Shown here in pieces: positions 7,821 through 15,294 of a stretch of 28,557 bases of DNA. Position 1 is the first letter of the stretch; each line of letters opens with the position of its first letter. Below the pieces are notes generated by a model that made no database searches, was not told the origin of the DNA, and saw only the letters and a program-made list of their open reading frames with translations. A program made the translations under genes and the position numbers. The stretch spans positions 1 through 28,557 of the forward strand of contig CAZGRL010000045.1 of NCBI GenBank assembly GCA_964528155.1, given 5' to 3'. The stretch comes from G001797105 sp964528155 (lineage in GTDB: Bacteria; Chloroflexota; Anaerolineae; Anaerolineales; E44-bin32).

Positions 7821-8963
7821 TTGAGAGAAGTCAGCATCGTTGGGATCGGTCAGGTGCCGGTCGAAAAGGCGACGACCCGGGGGCTGCGGGAGCTCGGGGC
7901 GACGGTGGTCCGTCTGGCGATGGCCGACGCCGGCGTGGACAAAGTGGATGCGCTCTACGCCAGCAACATGCTTGCCGACGAGCTGCAGGGGCAAAAGCAT
8001 ATCGCGGCTCTGGTGGCCGATGCGGCCGGCCTGGCCGGGATCGAGGCCCTTCAGATCGAGGCGGCGATGGCCAGTGGCGCGGCGGCGCTGCGCATGGCCT
8101 ACCTTTCGGTGGCCAGCGGCGAGGCTGATCTGGCGGTGGCCGTCGGGCTGGAGAAGATGAGCGAGGGGCTGGCCTCACCGGCGATGTCGAAAGCGCTGGA
8201 TGCCAAGGAGGTCGAAGATGGGGCCACGCTCATCAGCAAGAATGCAGATCTGATGCGGCTCTATCTCAAGCGCTACAAGGTTCCGGCCGACGGACTGGCG
8301 AATTTCCCGGTCGTCGCCCATCGCAATGCACGCAACAACCCTAACGCGTTGTTTCGCGATATGAAGGTCACGGCGCGATCAGTGATGCGATCGCGCGTGG
8401 TGCAGGAGCCGCTACATCTGCTCGACTGCTCACCGATCTGTGACGGAGCTGCGGCAGTTGTGCTTTCTGCCACCCAGCAGGCCAGGGCGCACAACCCCAA
8501 TCCGGTCCGCATATTGGCTTCGAGCGTCGCCACGGATCGGTTTCGCGTTGGCGATCGGCCCAATCCGCTCTGGTTGGCGGCGGCGCATTCGTCGTCTCAG
8601 AAAGCATTCCGTCAGGCGAACGTCAACCGAGGCGATGTCGACTTCTTCGAGGTGCATGATGCCTTCAGTATCATGGCCTGCATGAGCCTGGAGGCGGCCG
8701 GGTTTGCAGCGGCCGGCAAGGGTTGGCAACTCGCAAGCGAGGGCCGGATCGATCTGCGGGGTGAGATCCCCATCGCCACGATGGGAGGACTCAAGGCGCG
8801 CGGCCATCCCATCGGGGCGACCGCCCTCTATCAGGCGTGTGAGATTGTCCTGCAGCTGACAGGACGAGCGGGGAAGAATCAGGTCAGAGGCGCGGAGATC
8901 GGCATGATGCAGAGCATCGGAGGTGCGGCCAGCACTGTGGTTACCCACATCTTGAGTACTTGA
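7821..8963 (+). CDS. Thiolase-fold protein (SCP2-thiolase type) lacking the nucleophilic cysteine
   Basis: A 380-residue member of the SCP2/archaeal thiolase group, starting at a TTG with GGAGG upstream and opening MREVSIVGIG. The region that normally reads like NNCSTGSTAL reads AAMASGAAAL at 81-90, so the nucleophilic Cys is Met83 (codon ATG). The other family signatures are present: FFEVHDAFSIM with His279 and GGLKARGHPIGATA with His329. A true thiolase reaction, which needs an acyl-cysteine, is therefore unlikely. Thiolase-fold retro-aldolases such as Ltp2 of steroid side-chain breakdown also lack this cysteine, and they usually pair with a DUF35 protein, which is not seen here. Likely role: C-C bond cleavage or formation on a CoA thioester made by the upstream CoA-transferase (inference). 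Confidence 0.88.
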   Translation: MREVSIVGIGQVPVEKATTRGLRELGATVVRLAMADAGVDKVDALYASNMLADELQGQKHIAALVADAAGLAGIEALQIEAAMASGAAALRMAYLSVASGEADLAVAVGLEKMSEGLASPAMSKALDAKEVEDGATLISKNADLMRLYLKRYKVPADGLANFPVVAHRNARNNPNALFRDMKVTARSVMRSRVVQEPLHLLDCSPICDGAAAVVLSATQQARAHNPNPVRILASSVATDRFRVGDRPNPLWLAAAHSSSQKAFRQANVNRGDVDFFEVHDAFSIMACMSLEAAGFAAAGKGWQLASEGRIDLRGEIPIATMGGLKARGHPIGATALYQACEIVLQLTGRAGKNQVRGAEIGMMQSIGGAASTVVTHILST

Positions 8964-8992
8964 GCGCCGTCTGAGAAAGCCGAGCCGTCCCC

Positions 8993-9436
8993 CTAGCCTT
9001 CGATCTTCTCCTTGACGCAATCGAAGAAGGCCGTGGTGACCTTCTTGGCCACGCTGCCCATCAGGCGCGAGGCCAAGCTGGTGATGGTGCCGGACACAGT
9101 CACTTGCGCCGACCACGCCAGATCCGTCGATCCCCCTGCTCCATCGGACATGGCCATATTGGCCAGCACGTCAACCGCGCTGCCCGGCGCCGTCCCGTGG
9201 GCCTTCATGCTCGCCCGATCGGGCGGCTCAAGCGCCGTCCATTCGACGTCTGTCACGAACCGGACTTTGACTGTCCCGAACCCGACCGCGGCGACTACTT
9301 CGAACTTCTCATCCGGGGTGATGATCTTGATCGATTCCAGCCCAGGGGCGCACTGACTTACGGCATGCGGGTCGGTGAGGAAGTCCCAGACCTTCTGCCT
9401 CGGGGAGGCGATGGTCACTTGCCCGTTGAAGTCCAT
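8993..9436 (-). CDS. CoxG family protein (SRPBCC fold)
   Basis: A 147-residue protein of the CoxG branch of the SRPBCC/START-like superfamily, beginning MDFNGQVTIASPRQKVWDFL, with the conserved PHAVSQCAPG turn at about 23-32. CoxG proteins accompany molybdenum CO dehydrogenase and related hydroxylases and are reported to help membrane attachment or maturation. Its presence near two molybdenum-hydroxylase subunits supports a working hydroxylase in this locus, though it is transcribed separately and faces the thiolase-like gene end to end (29 bases between). An AAGGTG five bases before the ATG at 9436 supports the start. TATACT at 9535 to 9530 on this strand is a possible -10 box. Confidence 0.88.
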   Translation of the reverse strand: MDFNGQVTIASPRQKVWDFLTDPHAVSQCAPGLESIKIITPDEKFEVVAAVGFGTVKVRFVTDVEWTALEPPDRASMKAHGTAPGSAVDVLANMAMSDGAGGSTDLAWSAQVTVSGTITSLASRLMGSVAKKVTTAFFDCVKEKIEG

Positions 9437-9581
9437 GGCTTCACCTTGGTGCGTTGTTGGGGATGGGCGCGGCTGTCGGACCGATCGCCCGGAGGTGCAT
9501 CCCCACAGCAGGGAGTCTATGAGGCCTCAAGTATAGACCAGGCGCGACAGGTTGTTGGAGTACAAACGGAAGGCGAGTGCC

Positions 9582-9749
9582 TCAGCCCGCAATACGCTGC
9601 CACGGGCGGGGGACCAGACGCGGCACGCGGTCCTTGTAGTCCATGTAGGCCTGGCCGAACTCCGTCAGTAGGCGACGTTTCTCGATTGCGCTTCCGATCA
9701 GGATGTACGCCGTGAGGCCGAGGTTCATCGACAGGATGCTCGTAGACAT
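9582..9749 (-). pseudogene. C-terminal fragment of an isoprenylcysteine-methyltransferase-like membrane protein
   Basis: A 55-codon frame, from the ATG at 9749 to TGA, reads MSTSILSMNLGLTAYILIGS onward and ends RVPRLVPRPWQRIAG. By eye it is about two-thirds identical to residues 147-199 of the intact methyltransferase gene at 10592-11191, and the DNA shares runs such as GCCGTGAGGCCGAGGTTCA. The part upstream of 9749 carries a stop in frame (TAA) and none of the RHPLY catalytic region. It is therefore the remnant of a duplicated copy that lost its 5' three quarters. The rest of the 9437-9833 spacer shows nothing else I can name. Confidence 0.8.
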
Positions 9750-9833
9750 CTGCGGTGGAGAGATTGGTTATTCGGATCGCGCCACATGTTTCCAGGCCTG
9801 AATGCCTCACCCTCCCACTGCGAACGCGCGGGG

Positions 9834-10331
9834 CTAATTTCCGCTAAAGGTTCTGATGTAGGCGAGGACTTTCCAGGCTCTCTCCTCGGTCAGGATCGCC
9901 TTCCAGGTAGGCATGCCTGAGTTGAAGGGGGCCATGCCACCGCCTTCCGAAACCCGCCAGAAGAGGTATCCATCGGTCGTCTCTTGCATCACGTTGACAC
10001 CGGTGAAATCGGCTGGCGCGGGGTCAAGGGTGACGCTCGTGGGACCATCCCCTGCGCCTCCGGAGCCATGGCACTTGGCGCAATGCGTATCGTAGATCTC
10101 CATTCCCTCGGCGATGGCCGCTGCATTCCCGGTGTAAGGGTTCGTCAGCCCCTCGTACTGGGAGGGAATCTCGGCGTTGGCGCGTTCTTCCAAGTCCATT
10201 GTCGGCTTCACAGCGCGTGTCGGGGTTTTGGTCGGCGCAGGCGTGGCGGCCCCGGCGCAGGCGGCCAGCGTGCTCCCGGCAGTTATCAGCAGAGCACACA
10301 ACATGGGCATGACTCTCACCCTTGCTTGCAT
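9834..10331 (-). CDS. Lipoprotein mono-haem cytochrome c
   Basis: A 165-residue exported cytochrome. The N terminus has a hydrophobic signal (about residues 8-24) ending in a lipobox TLAAC with Cys25, then a Thr/Pro-rich linker of about 20 residues and a class I c-type domain. The haem motif is CAKCH at 84-88, and Met140 in NSGMPTWK is the likely sixth ligand. It would be a membrane-anchored electron carrier on the outer face of the cytoplasmic membrane, of the kind that serves oxidases or reductases; no partner complex is in the window. A strong GGGAGGAG precedes the ATG at 10331. The 260-base spacer upstream shows no clear promoter. The shifted neighbours suggest a single-gene unit. Confidence 0.93.
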   Translation of the reverse strand: MQARVRVMPMLCALLITAGSTLAACAGAATPAPTKTPTRAVKPTMDLEERANAEIPSQYEGLTNPYTGNAAAIAEGMEIYDTHCAKCHGSGGAGDGPTSVTLDPAPADFTGVNVMQETTDGYLFWRVSEGGGMAPFNSGMPTWKAILTEERAWKVLAYIRTFSGN

Positions 10332-10591
10332 CGCTCTCCTCCCTTGTCGATCATCGAATCCATCCGCTCACAGGTCGACGCCACACGGCCACGACAAACT
10401 CTACTACTCTTGTCCGATTTCCACAAATCCAGGGAGCAGCCGGCGCTCCCTCCTGGGTTGAGAGGATCAGGGGGCTTATTGATGAGCTCGCGGGTGGTTG
10501 AGCCAGACTCAAGCGACAGGGCAGGCGGATGGGGACAGCGCCGGCGCTTGTGCGAGTGACCTACGCAAGAAGATCAAACCAGAGGAGAGGT

Positions 10592-11191
10592 TCAGGGCGT
10601 CCGCCACGGCAGGGGGATGAGGCGTGGCACGCGACGTTGATAGTCTATGTAGGTCGGGCCAAACTCCGAACGCAGCCGGCGTTCCTCAAACTCGCTCCCG
10701 ACCAGAATGTATGCCGTGAGGCCGAGGTTCAGTGCCAGGATGCTTGTCGACATCAAGGGCGTGAACCAGATGAATGCCAGACCAGCCGTGTACAGCGGAT
10801 GGCGGACCCAGCGGTACATCCCGCTGACGACGAGCCGGGGGGGTGAGTCAGGGTCGGGCTGCCAAAGTTGACGCAGGCCAAGGAAATGCAGGGCGTCGGT
10901 CTGGAGAAGACCGAGTGCGAGGACAATCAAAGCCAGGAACTGCACACAAATCGCGATCACAAGCCAGGGCGGCCCCAGGCGATAGATGACCGCGCCTGGA
11001 TAGACCGCTGCGACGAAGAGAACCGGGAGAAACAGAATCCCGGCCAGCAGATTGAATGCGAGCCGGTACCAGCGGTCGGTTCCGGCGCCGAAGGCGCGTC
11101 GAGCGCCATTCTTGGCCCAATTGCTTGCCATGAGGCTGTGCAGGGCGCCGTAGATCGCCACCGCGGCAAGTGTGATCCAGAAGTCCCTCAC
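10592..11191 (-). CDS. Isoprenylcysteine carboxyl methyltransferase family membrane protein (ICMT/PEMT/NnrU-like)
   Basis: A 199-residue multi-pass membrane protein with hydrophobic segments at about 4-22, 46-68, 75-97 and 136-163. The SAM-binding core SGMYRWVRHPLYTAGL at 123-138 and the late EERR at 169-172, with the RVPRLIP tail, are typical of the ICMT/PEMT group. Members methylate small hydrophobic or lipid-like acceptors; the substrate is unknown. The start is a GTG at 11191 with AAAGGA upstream. A truncated copy of its C terminus lies 0.8 kb away at 9582-9749, with the cytochrome c gene between. Confidence 0.88.
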   Translation of the reverse strand: MRDFWITLAAVAIYGALHSLMASNWAKNGARRAFGAGTDRWYRLAFNLLAGILFLPVLFVAAVYPGAVIYRLGPPWLVIAICVQFLALIVLALGLLQTDALHFLGLRQLWQPDPDSPPRLVVSGMYRWVRHPLYTAGLAFIWFTPLMSTSILALNLGLTAYILVGSEFEERRLRSEFGPTYIDYQRRVPRLIPLPWRTP

Positions 11192-11317
11192 ATTGTCCTT
11201 TCAACCGTCGACCGAAACCGGGCTGTCCATCTCGCGGGTTGCCAAATCGGCTGGCGAACGCGCTTCGTCTGCCGGCCAAAGCGATAGGGGTATCTGCGAT
11301 CGGCAGTCGGGGATGAC

Positions 11318-11947
11318 TCAGATCTTGGCTAGCAGTTCTCGCTTCTTGGATTCGAACTCCTCGTTGGAGAGGACCCCCTGTTGGCGGAGTTGATCCAGGT
11401 CGGCGATCAGTTCGGGGATGGTCCTCCCGGCTGAGTGATGTGATGGCCTGGGTGCATCCTCGTCCCGGCCGAGATATTCCTTGGCGTTCAGCATGGCCGT
11501 CTTGAAGCGCACGGGATCGCCGATTCGCTTGAAGAGGTTGATCCCCAACTCGCTGGCGGTGAGAATCTCAACGTCGCCATAGTCAAAGATCCTGCCGAGG
11601 ACGCTCTGTTCCATCTTTACATCATTCACCTTCTCCAAAGACGAGTCGGTTACGTTCTTGTTGAGCACGCCAGACAGGTGGATGACACGGCGGTTGGTTA
11701 CGACATATTCGACATTCCACCATCGCAGAAAATCGTAGATGCCATGGCCGACCGGGAGGATCAGAACGAGATAGGCAAGCGCGATCAGAGGGTTGATGGG
11801 TAGCGTGATCGTCACAGCGACGATGATCACGATGGTTGCGATGATCTCAGCGATGATGGCGCTGACCATCAGGAACCAGTGCTGGCGCGTAATCAGGATG
11901 ACGCGTTCATTCTCACCGAGCAAGCTCTCCAGGTAGGTCTTGGCCAT
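11318..11947 (-). CDS. PH-domain membrane protein with C-terminal SHOCT domain
   Basis: A 209-residue protein. After a short cytoplasmic start, two membrane segments lie at about 26-48 and 54-72, followed by a bacterial PH domain at about 76-152 (VEYVVTNRRVIHLSGVL, then DVEILTASE). A SHOCT helix pair, LIADLDQLRQQGVLSNEEFE, occupies about 180-199. This layout is common in YdbS/YdbT-like proteins of unknown role; SHOCT motifs are thought to mediate oligomerisation. The neighbours give no functional hint. The start is the ATG at 11947; the ribosome-binding site is weak. Confidence 0.9.
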   Translation of the reverse strand: MAKTYLESLLGENERVILITRQHWFLMVSAIIAEIIATIVIIVAVTITLPINPLIALAYLVLILPVGHGIYDFLRWWNVEYVVTNRRVIHLSGVLNKNVTDSSLEKVNDVKMEQSVLGRIFDYGDVEILTASELGINLFKRIGDPVRFKTAMLNAKEYLGRDEDAPRPSHHSAGRTIPELIADLDQLRQQGVLSNEEFESKKRELLAKI

Positions 11948-12034
11948 GGGATATGCCCCCGCTGTGGTTGTTGAAAGGCTACGAGATTCTAGCAGAGAAG
12001 TCGCTGCGCCTCAGCCTCAAGTGGGGCGAGTAGC

Positions 12035-13135
12035 TCACGTGGTCGGAGCACGGTGAGGCTTGGTGCCCGGGCGAGAGCTGGTCTCGCGAATCGCGCGGGC
12101 AGCCGGTCCGTACGCGGCCCACAGGATGAGGGTCATGACGACGGCCGAGGCGAGGCACCAGGCGCAGGTCGCGCCGATGACGAACGGCTCGAGGTAGGTG
12201 AGGTATATCGAATAGCCTGTCCCGAGTATCGCCATGGCAAAGACGACCGTGGCTGAGAGGCTCCGCGTTCGACCTCCCTTCCGATGGCCGTAGAGCCACA
12301 CGACAAGGATGGCGGCGTAGCCCATCACGCCCAACCATGCGACGGGGAGCAGGCCGAACAGGATCGCTGCCGGACTGTCCTGAACGGCGTTGCAGTCGCC
12401 GATCGGGCCGCAAGCCGCCGGGTTGCCGGTCCATTCGACGTAGGCCAGATAGCCGGAGATAACGGCCCCGAGAACCGATAAGTAGGGAATGGCGAGGCGC
12501 CCCTTCGCCAAGGGTAGCCTGGGGCGCCGGGAGAGCAGACTCACGACAACGCCAACCAGGGTGACGGCCATGCCCAATAGCACGATCACGGAAAGGCCGT
12601 TCCCGACAGGGTCGCGTTGGAAATTCTCCATTGGTGTGGCGGGAGCCGGCGGAGTCTCTTGCGGCAGCTCGCCGAGGGCTTCCCTCAGCCCTGGTATCTC
12701 CGGCCAATCGACGCCGCCTTGAGCGAGCCCGGCATCGATCAGACCTGGGAGCTGCTCAGGGATTTCGAGGTCTCCCACCAACACGACATCGCCGATGACG
12801 AGCGTGGGAACACCCCAGCGGTTGCTAGGGATGGAAAACTGCTCGATGGCCGCCTGGTACAGCGCCTGCCCACCGGGGGTCGAGACGTCCACGCCCACAA
12901 TCTGGAGTTGATCCCCGTACTTCTCGAACAATGGCGGCAAGTCTTCGGTGACGACCTTGTGGCAATGTGGGCATGTTGGCGAATAGAAGAAAATCGCTTT
13001 TGCGGTGGGGGATTCCGCGAAAGCGGGTTGAGAAAGGGCGAAAAACAGCAAGGTCGGGGACAGAACTGAAAGTATCCAGCGCCTCAATGTGGGCCTCCCA
13101 TATCTGGCTGGGGCCCTCACCGTGGTCTCCATCAT
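12035..13135 (-). CDS. Thioredoxin-VKOR fusion, disulfide-bond-forming membrane protein
   Basis: A 366-residue exported fusion. A signal or anchor segment at about 20-40 ends in AFA, then a thioredoxin-like domain with the redox pair Cys55-Pro-His-Cys58 and a cis-Pro at Gly108-Val-Pro110. A linker near 150-175 leads to a vitamin K epoxide reductase domain with five membrane segments (about 182-202, 217-234, 255-283, 294-315, 325-343), loop cysteines Cys242 and Cys248, and the quinone-side pair Cys324-Ala-Trp-Cys327. VKOR passes electrons from the thioredoxin partner to quinone, which makes disulfides in exported proteins. The thioredoxin part is N-terminal here, the reverse of the well-studied cyanobacterial fusion. 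The ATG at 13135 overlaps the upstream gene's TGA (ATGA), so I prefer it to 13165. Confidence 0.92.
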   Translation of the reverse strand: MMETTVRAPARYGRPTLRRWILSVLSPTLLFFALSQPAFAESPTAKAIFFYSPTCPHCHKVVTEDLPPLFEKYGDQLQIVGVDVSTPGGQALYQAAIEQFSIPSNRWGVPTLVIGDVVLVGDLEIPEQLPGLIDAGLAQGGVDWPEIPGLREALGELPQETPPAPATPMENFQRDPVGNGLSVIVLLGMAVTLVGVVVSLLSRRPRLPLAKGRLAIPYLSVLGAVISGYLAYVEWTGNPAACGPIGDCNAVQDSPAAILFGLLPVAWLGVMGYAAILVVWLYGHRKGGRTRSLSATVVFAMAILGTGYSIYLTYLEPFVIGATCAWCLASAVVMTLILWAAYGPAARAIRETSSRPGTKPHRAPTT

Positions 13136-13857
13136 AATCGATCTCGCGCCATCCACAATCCCCACAGACGTCCCATGCAGACTTCAAGCCTCTCCGCCAG
13201 TTCGGGCCCGGCCTGCGTGGTGACGTCGTCTTCGTTCTCGAGGACGACATACGGAACGCTGTGGTCGCGCGCACGCAAGTATCCGGGATCGGTCGCCGTC
13301 CAGGCGTCCCAGTCGTCGTCCCGGTATAGACGATCCATCTTTTCATCCGAAAGACTGTGTTGCAGGATGCTGTCCGGGCGCGACGGATCGAACCGCTTCC
13401 GGTTCTTGCGGAGCGATTCTTGATACGAGACTCTGACGTAGCAACACGCGGCCTGAGCAAGAACGGTATCGCTCAGATGAGGGAAGGCCGAGCGATAGCC
13501 CCCATGCTCGGCCCCGCGGGAAAACTCGATGACGGCAGTCGATCCCTCGTGAGGGTCGCGGGTCCACTTGTCGTACTCCAGAGACAGGCGTCGGATGAGG
13601 ACGTGCCAGAAATCGACCTCAGTGAAATAGCCGTCGGGCGTGGTGTGAAGCCGTGGCCGACCGAGGGCATTCTCGAGCAAATCGTCTTCCTCGAACCACG
13701 ACCAGAGCATCGGGAAATCGTCGAAAACGTGCATTCTGCCCAGATGGTACCGGGCCCGGCGGTCTGCATCGGGAAGCGCTTTCAGGAAGTGGATGATCTC
13801 CGACTTCCCGGCTGCGGGACGCGCGACCATGATGAGAATGGGAAAGATGTCCTTCAT
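13132..13857 (-). CDS. P-loop-like protein of unknown function, coupled to the VKOR fusion
   Basis: A 241-residue cytoplasmic protein I do not recognise. Near the N terminus a strand-loop ILIMVARPAAGKSEI resembles a Walker A loop (Ala12 to Ser19), but the first glycine is alanine and an RP precedes the AAGKS. A hydrophobic strand STAVIEFSRG at about 106-115 could be a Walker B equivalent, and a basic, aspartate-rich stretch RKNRKRFDPSRPDS at about 150-163 resembles the lid of small-molecule kinases. The sequence is rich in Asp, Trp and Arg. A nucleotide-dependent kinase is the best guess. Its stop overlaps the VKOR-fusion start by four bases, so the two are co-translated. The start is the ATG at 13857, with only a weak ribosome-binding site. 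Confidence 0.8.
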   Translation of the reverse strand: MKDIFPILIMVARPAAGKSEIIHFLKALPDADRRARYHLGRMHVFDDFPMLWSWFEEDDLLENALGRPRLHTTPDGYFTEVDFWHVLIRRLSLEYDKWTRDPHEGSTAVIEFSRGAEHGGYRSAFPHLSDTVLAQAACCYVRVSYQESLRKNRKRFDPSRPDSILQHSLSDEKMDRLYRDDDWDAWTATDPGYLRARDHSVPYVVLENEDDVTTQAGPELAERLEVCMGRLWGLWMARDRL

Positions 13858-13995
13858 GGGACTTATCTCGGGGATCGGTGTGCCTCGCTATTCTTGCGCG
13901 TCCGCAGCGTCGAGTCAAGCACGTCTGGTGATCCGCGATCGGGAGCTGGGACGGCAGGGCGAGAACGGGGCGTCATTCGTTCATCGCAGGCAGCA

Positions 13996-14004
13996 TGGTA
14001 GAAT
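13996..14004 (+). promoter_or_regulatory. Putative extended -10 promoter for the LOG-DinB-sbcDC genes
   Basis: TGGTAGAAT has a TG two positions before a TAGAAT hexamer, the form of an extended -10 element. The -35 position holds only TTCGTT. A leader of about 180 bases would precede the LOG gene. Much of the 330-base spacer 13858-14187 shows nothing else except a hairpin at 14093-14121. Confidence 0.4.
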
Positions 14005-14092
14005 CACCTGCCGCGGGCCTCGGCGAGAGGTCCCGTGTCCGCCCCTTCCGTTTCTCACGGATGGTCTTCAACAGTCTGAACAGATGATCGCT

Positions 14093-14121
14093 CCGTCCGG
14101 CGAATGGCTCAAGCCGGACGG
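14093..14121 (+). repeat. Leader hairpin upstream of the LOG gene
   Basis: CCGTCCGGC (14093-14101) and GCCGGACGG (14113-14121) form a perfect nine-pair stem around an 11-base loop, 66 bases before the LOG start. No T-run follows, so it is not a standard terminator. It may shape the leader RNA. Confidence 0.6.
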
Positions 14122-14187
14122 CGTATGGCATCAAGCATTTCGTCCATGGAATCAGCGCCCGCGCGCCCGACAAGATCCGACAGCACA

Positions 14188-14784
14188 ATGGCAACTCTAC
14201 AGAGTGTGTGCGTATACTGTGGCTCGAGCGACCATATCTCCCCGGTCTACCTCGACGCGGCTCGGGCGGTCGGGCAGGCGCTTGCCCAGCGCGGTCTCAC
14301 ACTTGTGTTCGGTGGTGGAAAGGTGGGGATGATGGGGGCCCTGGCAAACTCGGCCCTGGCCGCCGGCGGCCAGGTGATCGGGGTGGTGCCAGAGTTGTTC
14401 AATAAGCCACAATTGGTTCACTCGGGGCTCACTGCCCTGGATGTTGTCGACTCGATGCACGCCCGCAAGGCGCGCATGTCTTCCCTGGGCGATGGTTTCA
14501 TCGCTCTGCCGGGTGGATTCGGCACACTGGAGGAACTGTTCGAAATGCTCGCCTGGCTGCAGATCGGGCTGCATGCCAAGCCTGTAGCTGTGCTCAACAC
14601 TTCCGGCTACTTCGATCGACTGCTGGGGGCGATCGATCATGCTCGTGCCGAGGGATTCATCTACGATGAGCACCGATCCCGGGTCCTATGCCACTCGGAT
14701 CCGGAGGCGTTGATCGATCTCATGTTGGCCTATCGGCCGCAGGAACTCCCAAACCGATGGCTGAACCGCTGGGAGGAGGGGTGA
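14188..14784 (+). CDS. LOG family protein (nucleoside 5'-monophosphate phosphoribohydrolase)
   Basis: A 198-residue LOG/TIGR00730 protein. It opens SVCVYCGSSDHISP at 6-19, carries FGGGKVGMMG at 41-50 and DSMHARKARM at 88-97, and has the full catalytic signature PGGFGTLEELFE at 108-119. Members hydrolyse the N-glycosidic bond of purine nucleoside monophosphates, and in plants and some bacteria this frees cytokinin; in most bacteria the natural substrate is plain AMP or unknown. The ATG at 14188 starts just before the conserved strand; the frame extends upstream to 14104, but that part has no family-like sequence. It overlaps the DinB gene by one base. Confidence 0.93.
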   Translation: MATLQSVCVYCGSSDHISPVYLDAARAVGQALAQRGLTLVFGGGKVGMMGALANSALAAGGQVIGVVPELFNKPQLVHSGLTALDVVDSMHARKARMSSLGDGFIALPGGFGTLEELFEMLAWLQIGLHAKPVAVLNTSGYFDRLLGAIDHARAEGFIYDEHRSRVLCHSDPEALIDLMLAYRPQELPNRWLNRWEEG

Positions 14785-15248
14785 TGAACGCTGCTCAATT
14801 CTTTGATCACTGGAATATCGCGTGGCGAGACCTACTTCGAGGCGTTTCCATGCTGCGCGACGACCAATTGGGTTTTCGTCCGGCCGAGAACTACGAGCGC
14901 TCGGTGGGAGATGTTCTGCGACATATCATCAACCTGGAGGAGGGCTGGATCCACTTCGTCGTCGAGCGCAAGCTGCCGGCGTGGCCCGATGAGGGGGCCG
15001 AACGGCTGGCGACGGTGGCTACCATTCGGGCGGAGATGGATCGGGTCCATAAGCATACCCTCGACTATTTGAAAACCGTTCCGGTTGAGGACTTCAATCG
15101 AATCGTCCAGATCCCCGAGGACGGAACGCCAAAATTGGCGTGGATCCTATGGCACGTCTTCGAGCAGGAAATCCACCACCGCGGTGAGCTGTTTCTTTGT
15201 CTGAGCTTGCTGGGGATGGAACGTCCGGTCATCGACCGTCCAGGCTGA
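14784..15248 (+). CDS. DinB family protein (four-helix bundle, putative metal-dependent)
   Basis: A 154-residue DinB/YfiT-fold protein. Its family pattern is seen in VLRHIINLEEGWIHFV at 44-59 (His47) and ILWHVFEQEIHHRGEL at 121-136. Of the usual three metal ligands, His47 and His132 are clear, but the middle His (normally in an NH-E triplet) is replaced by Gln128; His124 or His131 could substitute. Members include thiol-S-transferases of the bacillithiol/mycothiol type and stress proteins; a specific role is not clear. The ATG at 14784 overlaps the LOG stop (TGATG) and has a very strong GGGAGGAGGGG just upstream. Confidence 0.88.
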   Translation: MNAAQFFDHWNIAWRDLLRGVSMLRDDQLGFRPAENYERSVGDVLRHIINLEEGWIHFVVERKLPAWPDEGAERLATVATIRAEMDRVHKHTLDYLKTVPVEDFNRIVQIPEDGTPKLAWILWHVFEQEIHHRGELFLCLSLLGMERPVIDRPG

Positions 15249-15294
15249 CGACTTACCTTCGCGCCCTCCGCCGGTAACGAGCTCCACAACGATC

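Noticed and set aside
11979..12707. Minus-strand frame of 242 codons within the VKOR fusion
   Set aside because: It is a shifted frame of the VKOR gene, without family-like sequence.
14093..14121. Hairpin in the LOG leader as a riboswitch or attenuator
   Set aside because: The stem is real but there is no T-run, competing stem or recognisable aptamer, so only a plain hairpin is recorded.
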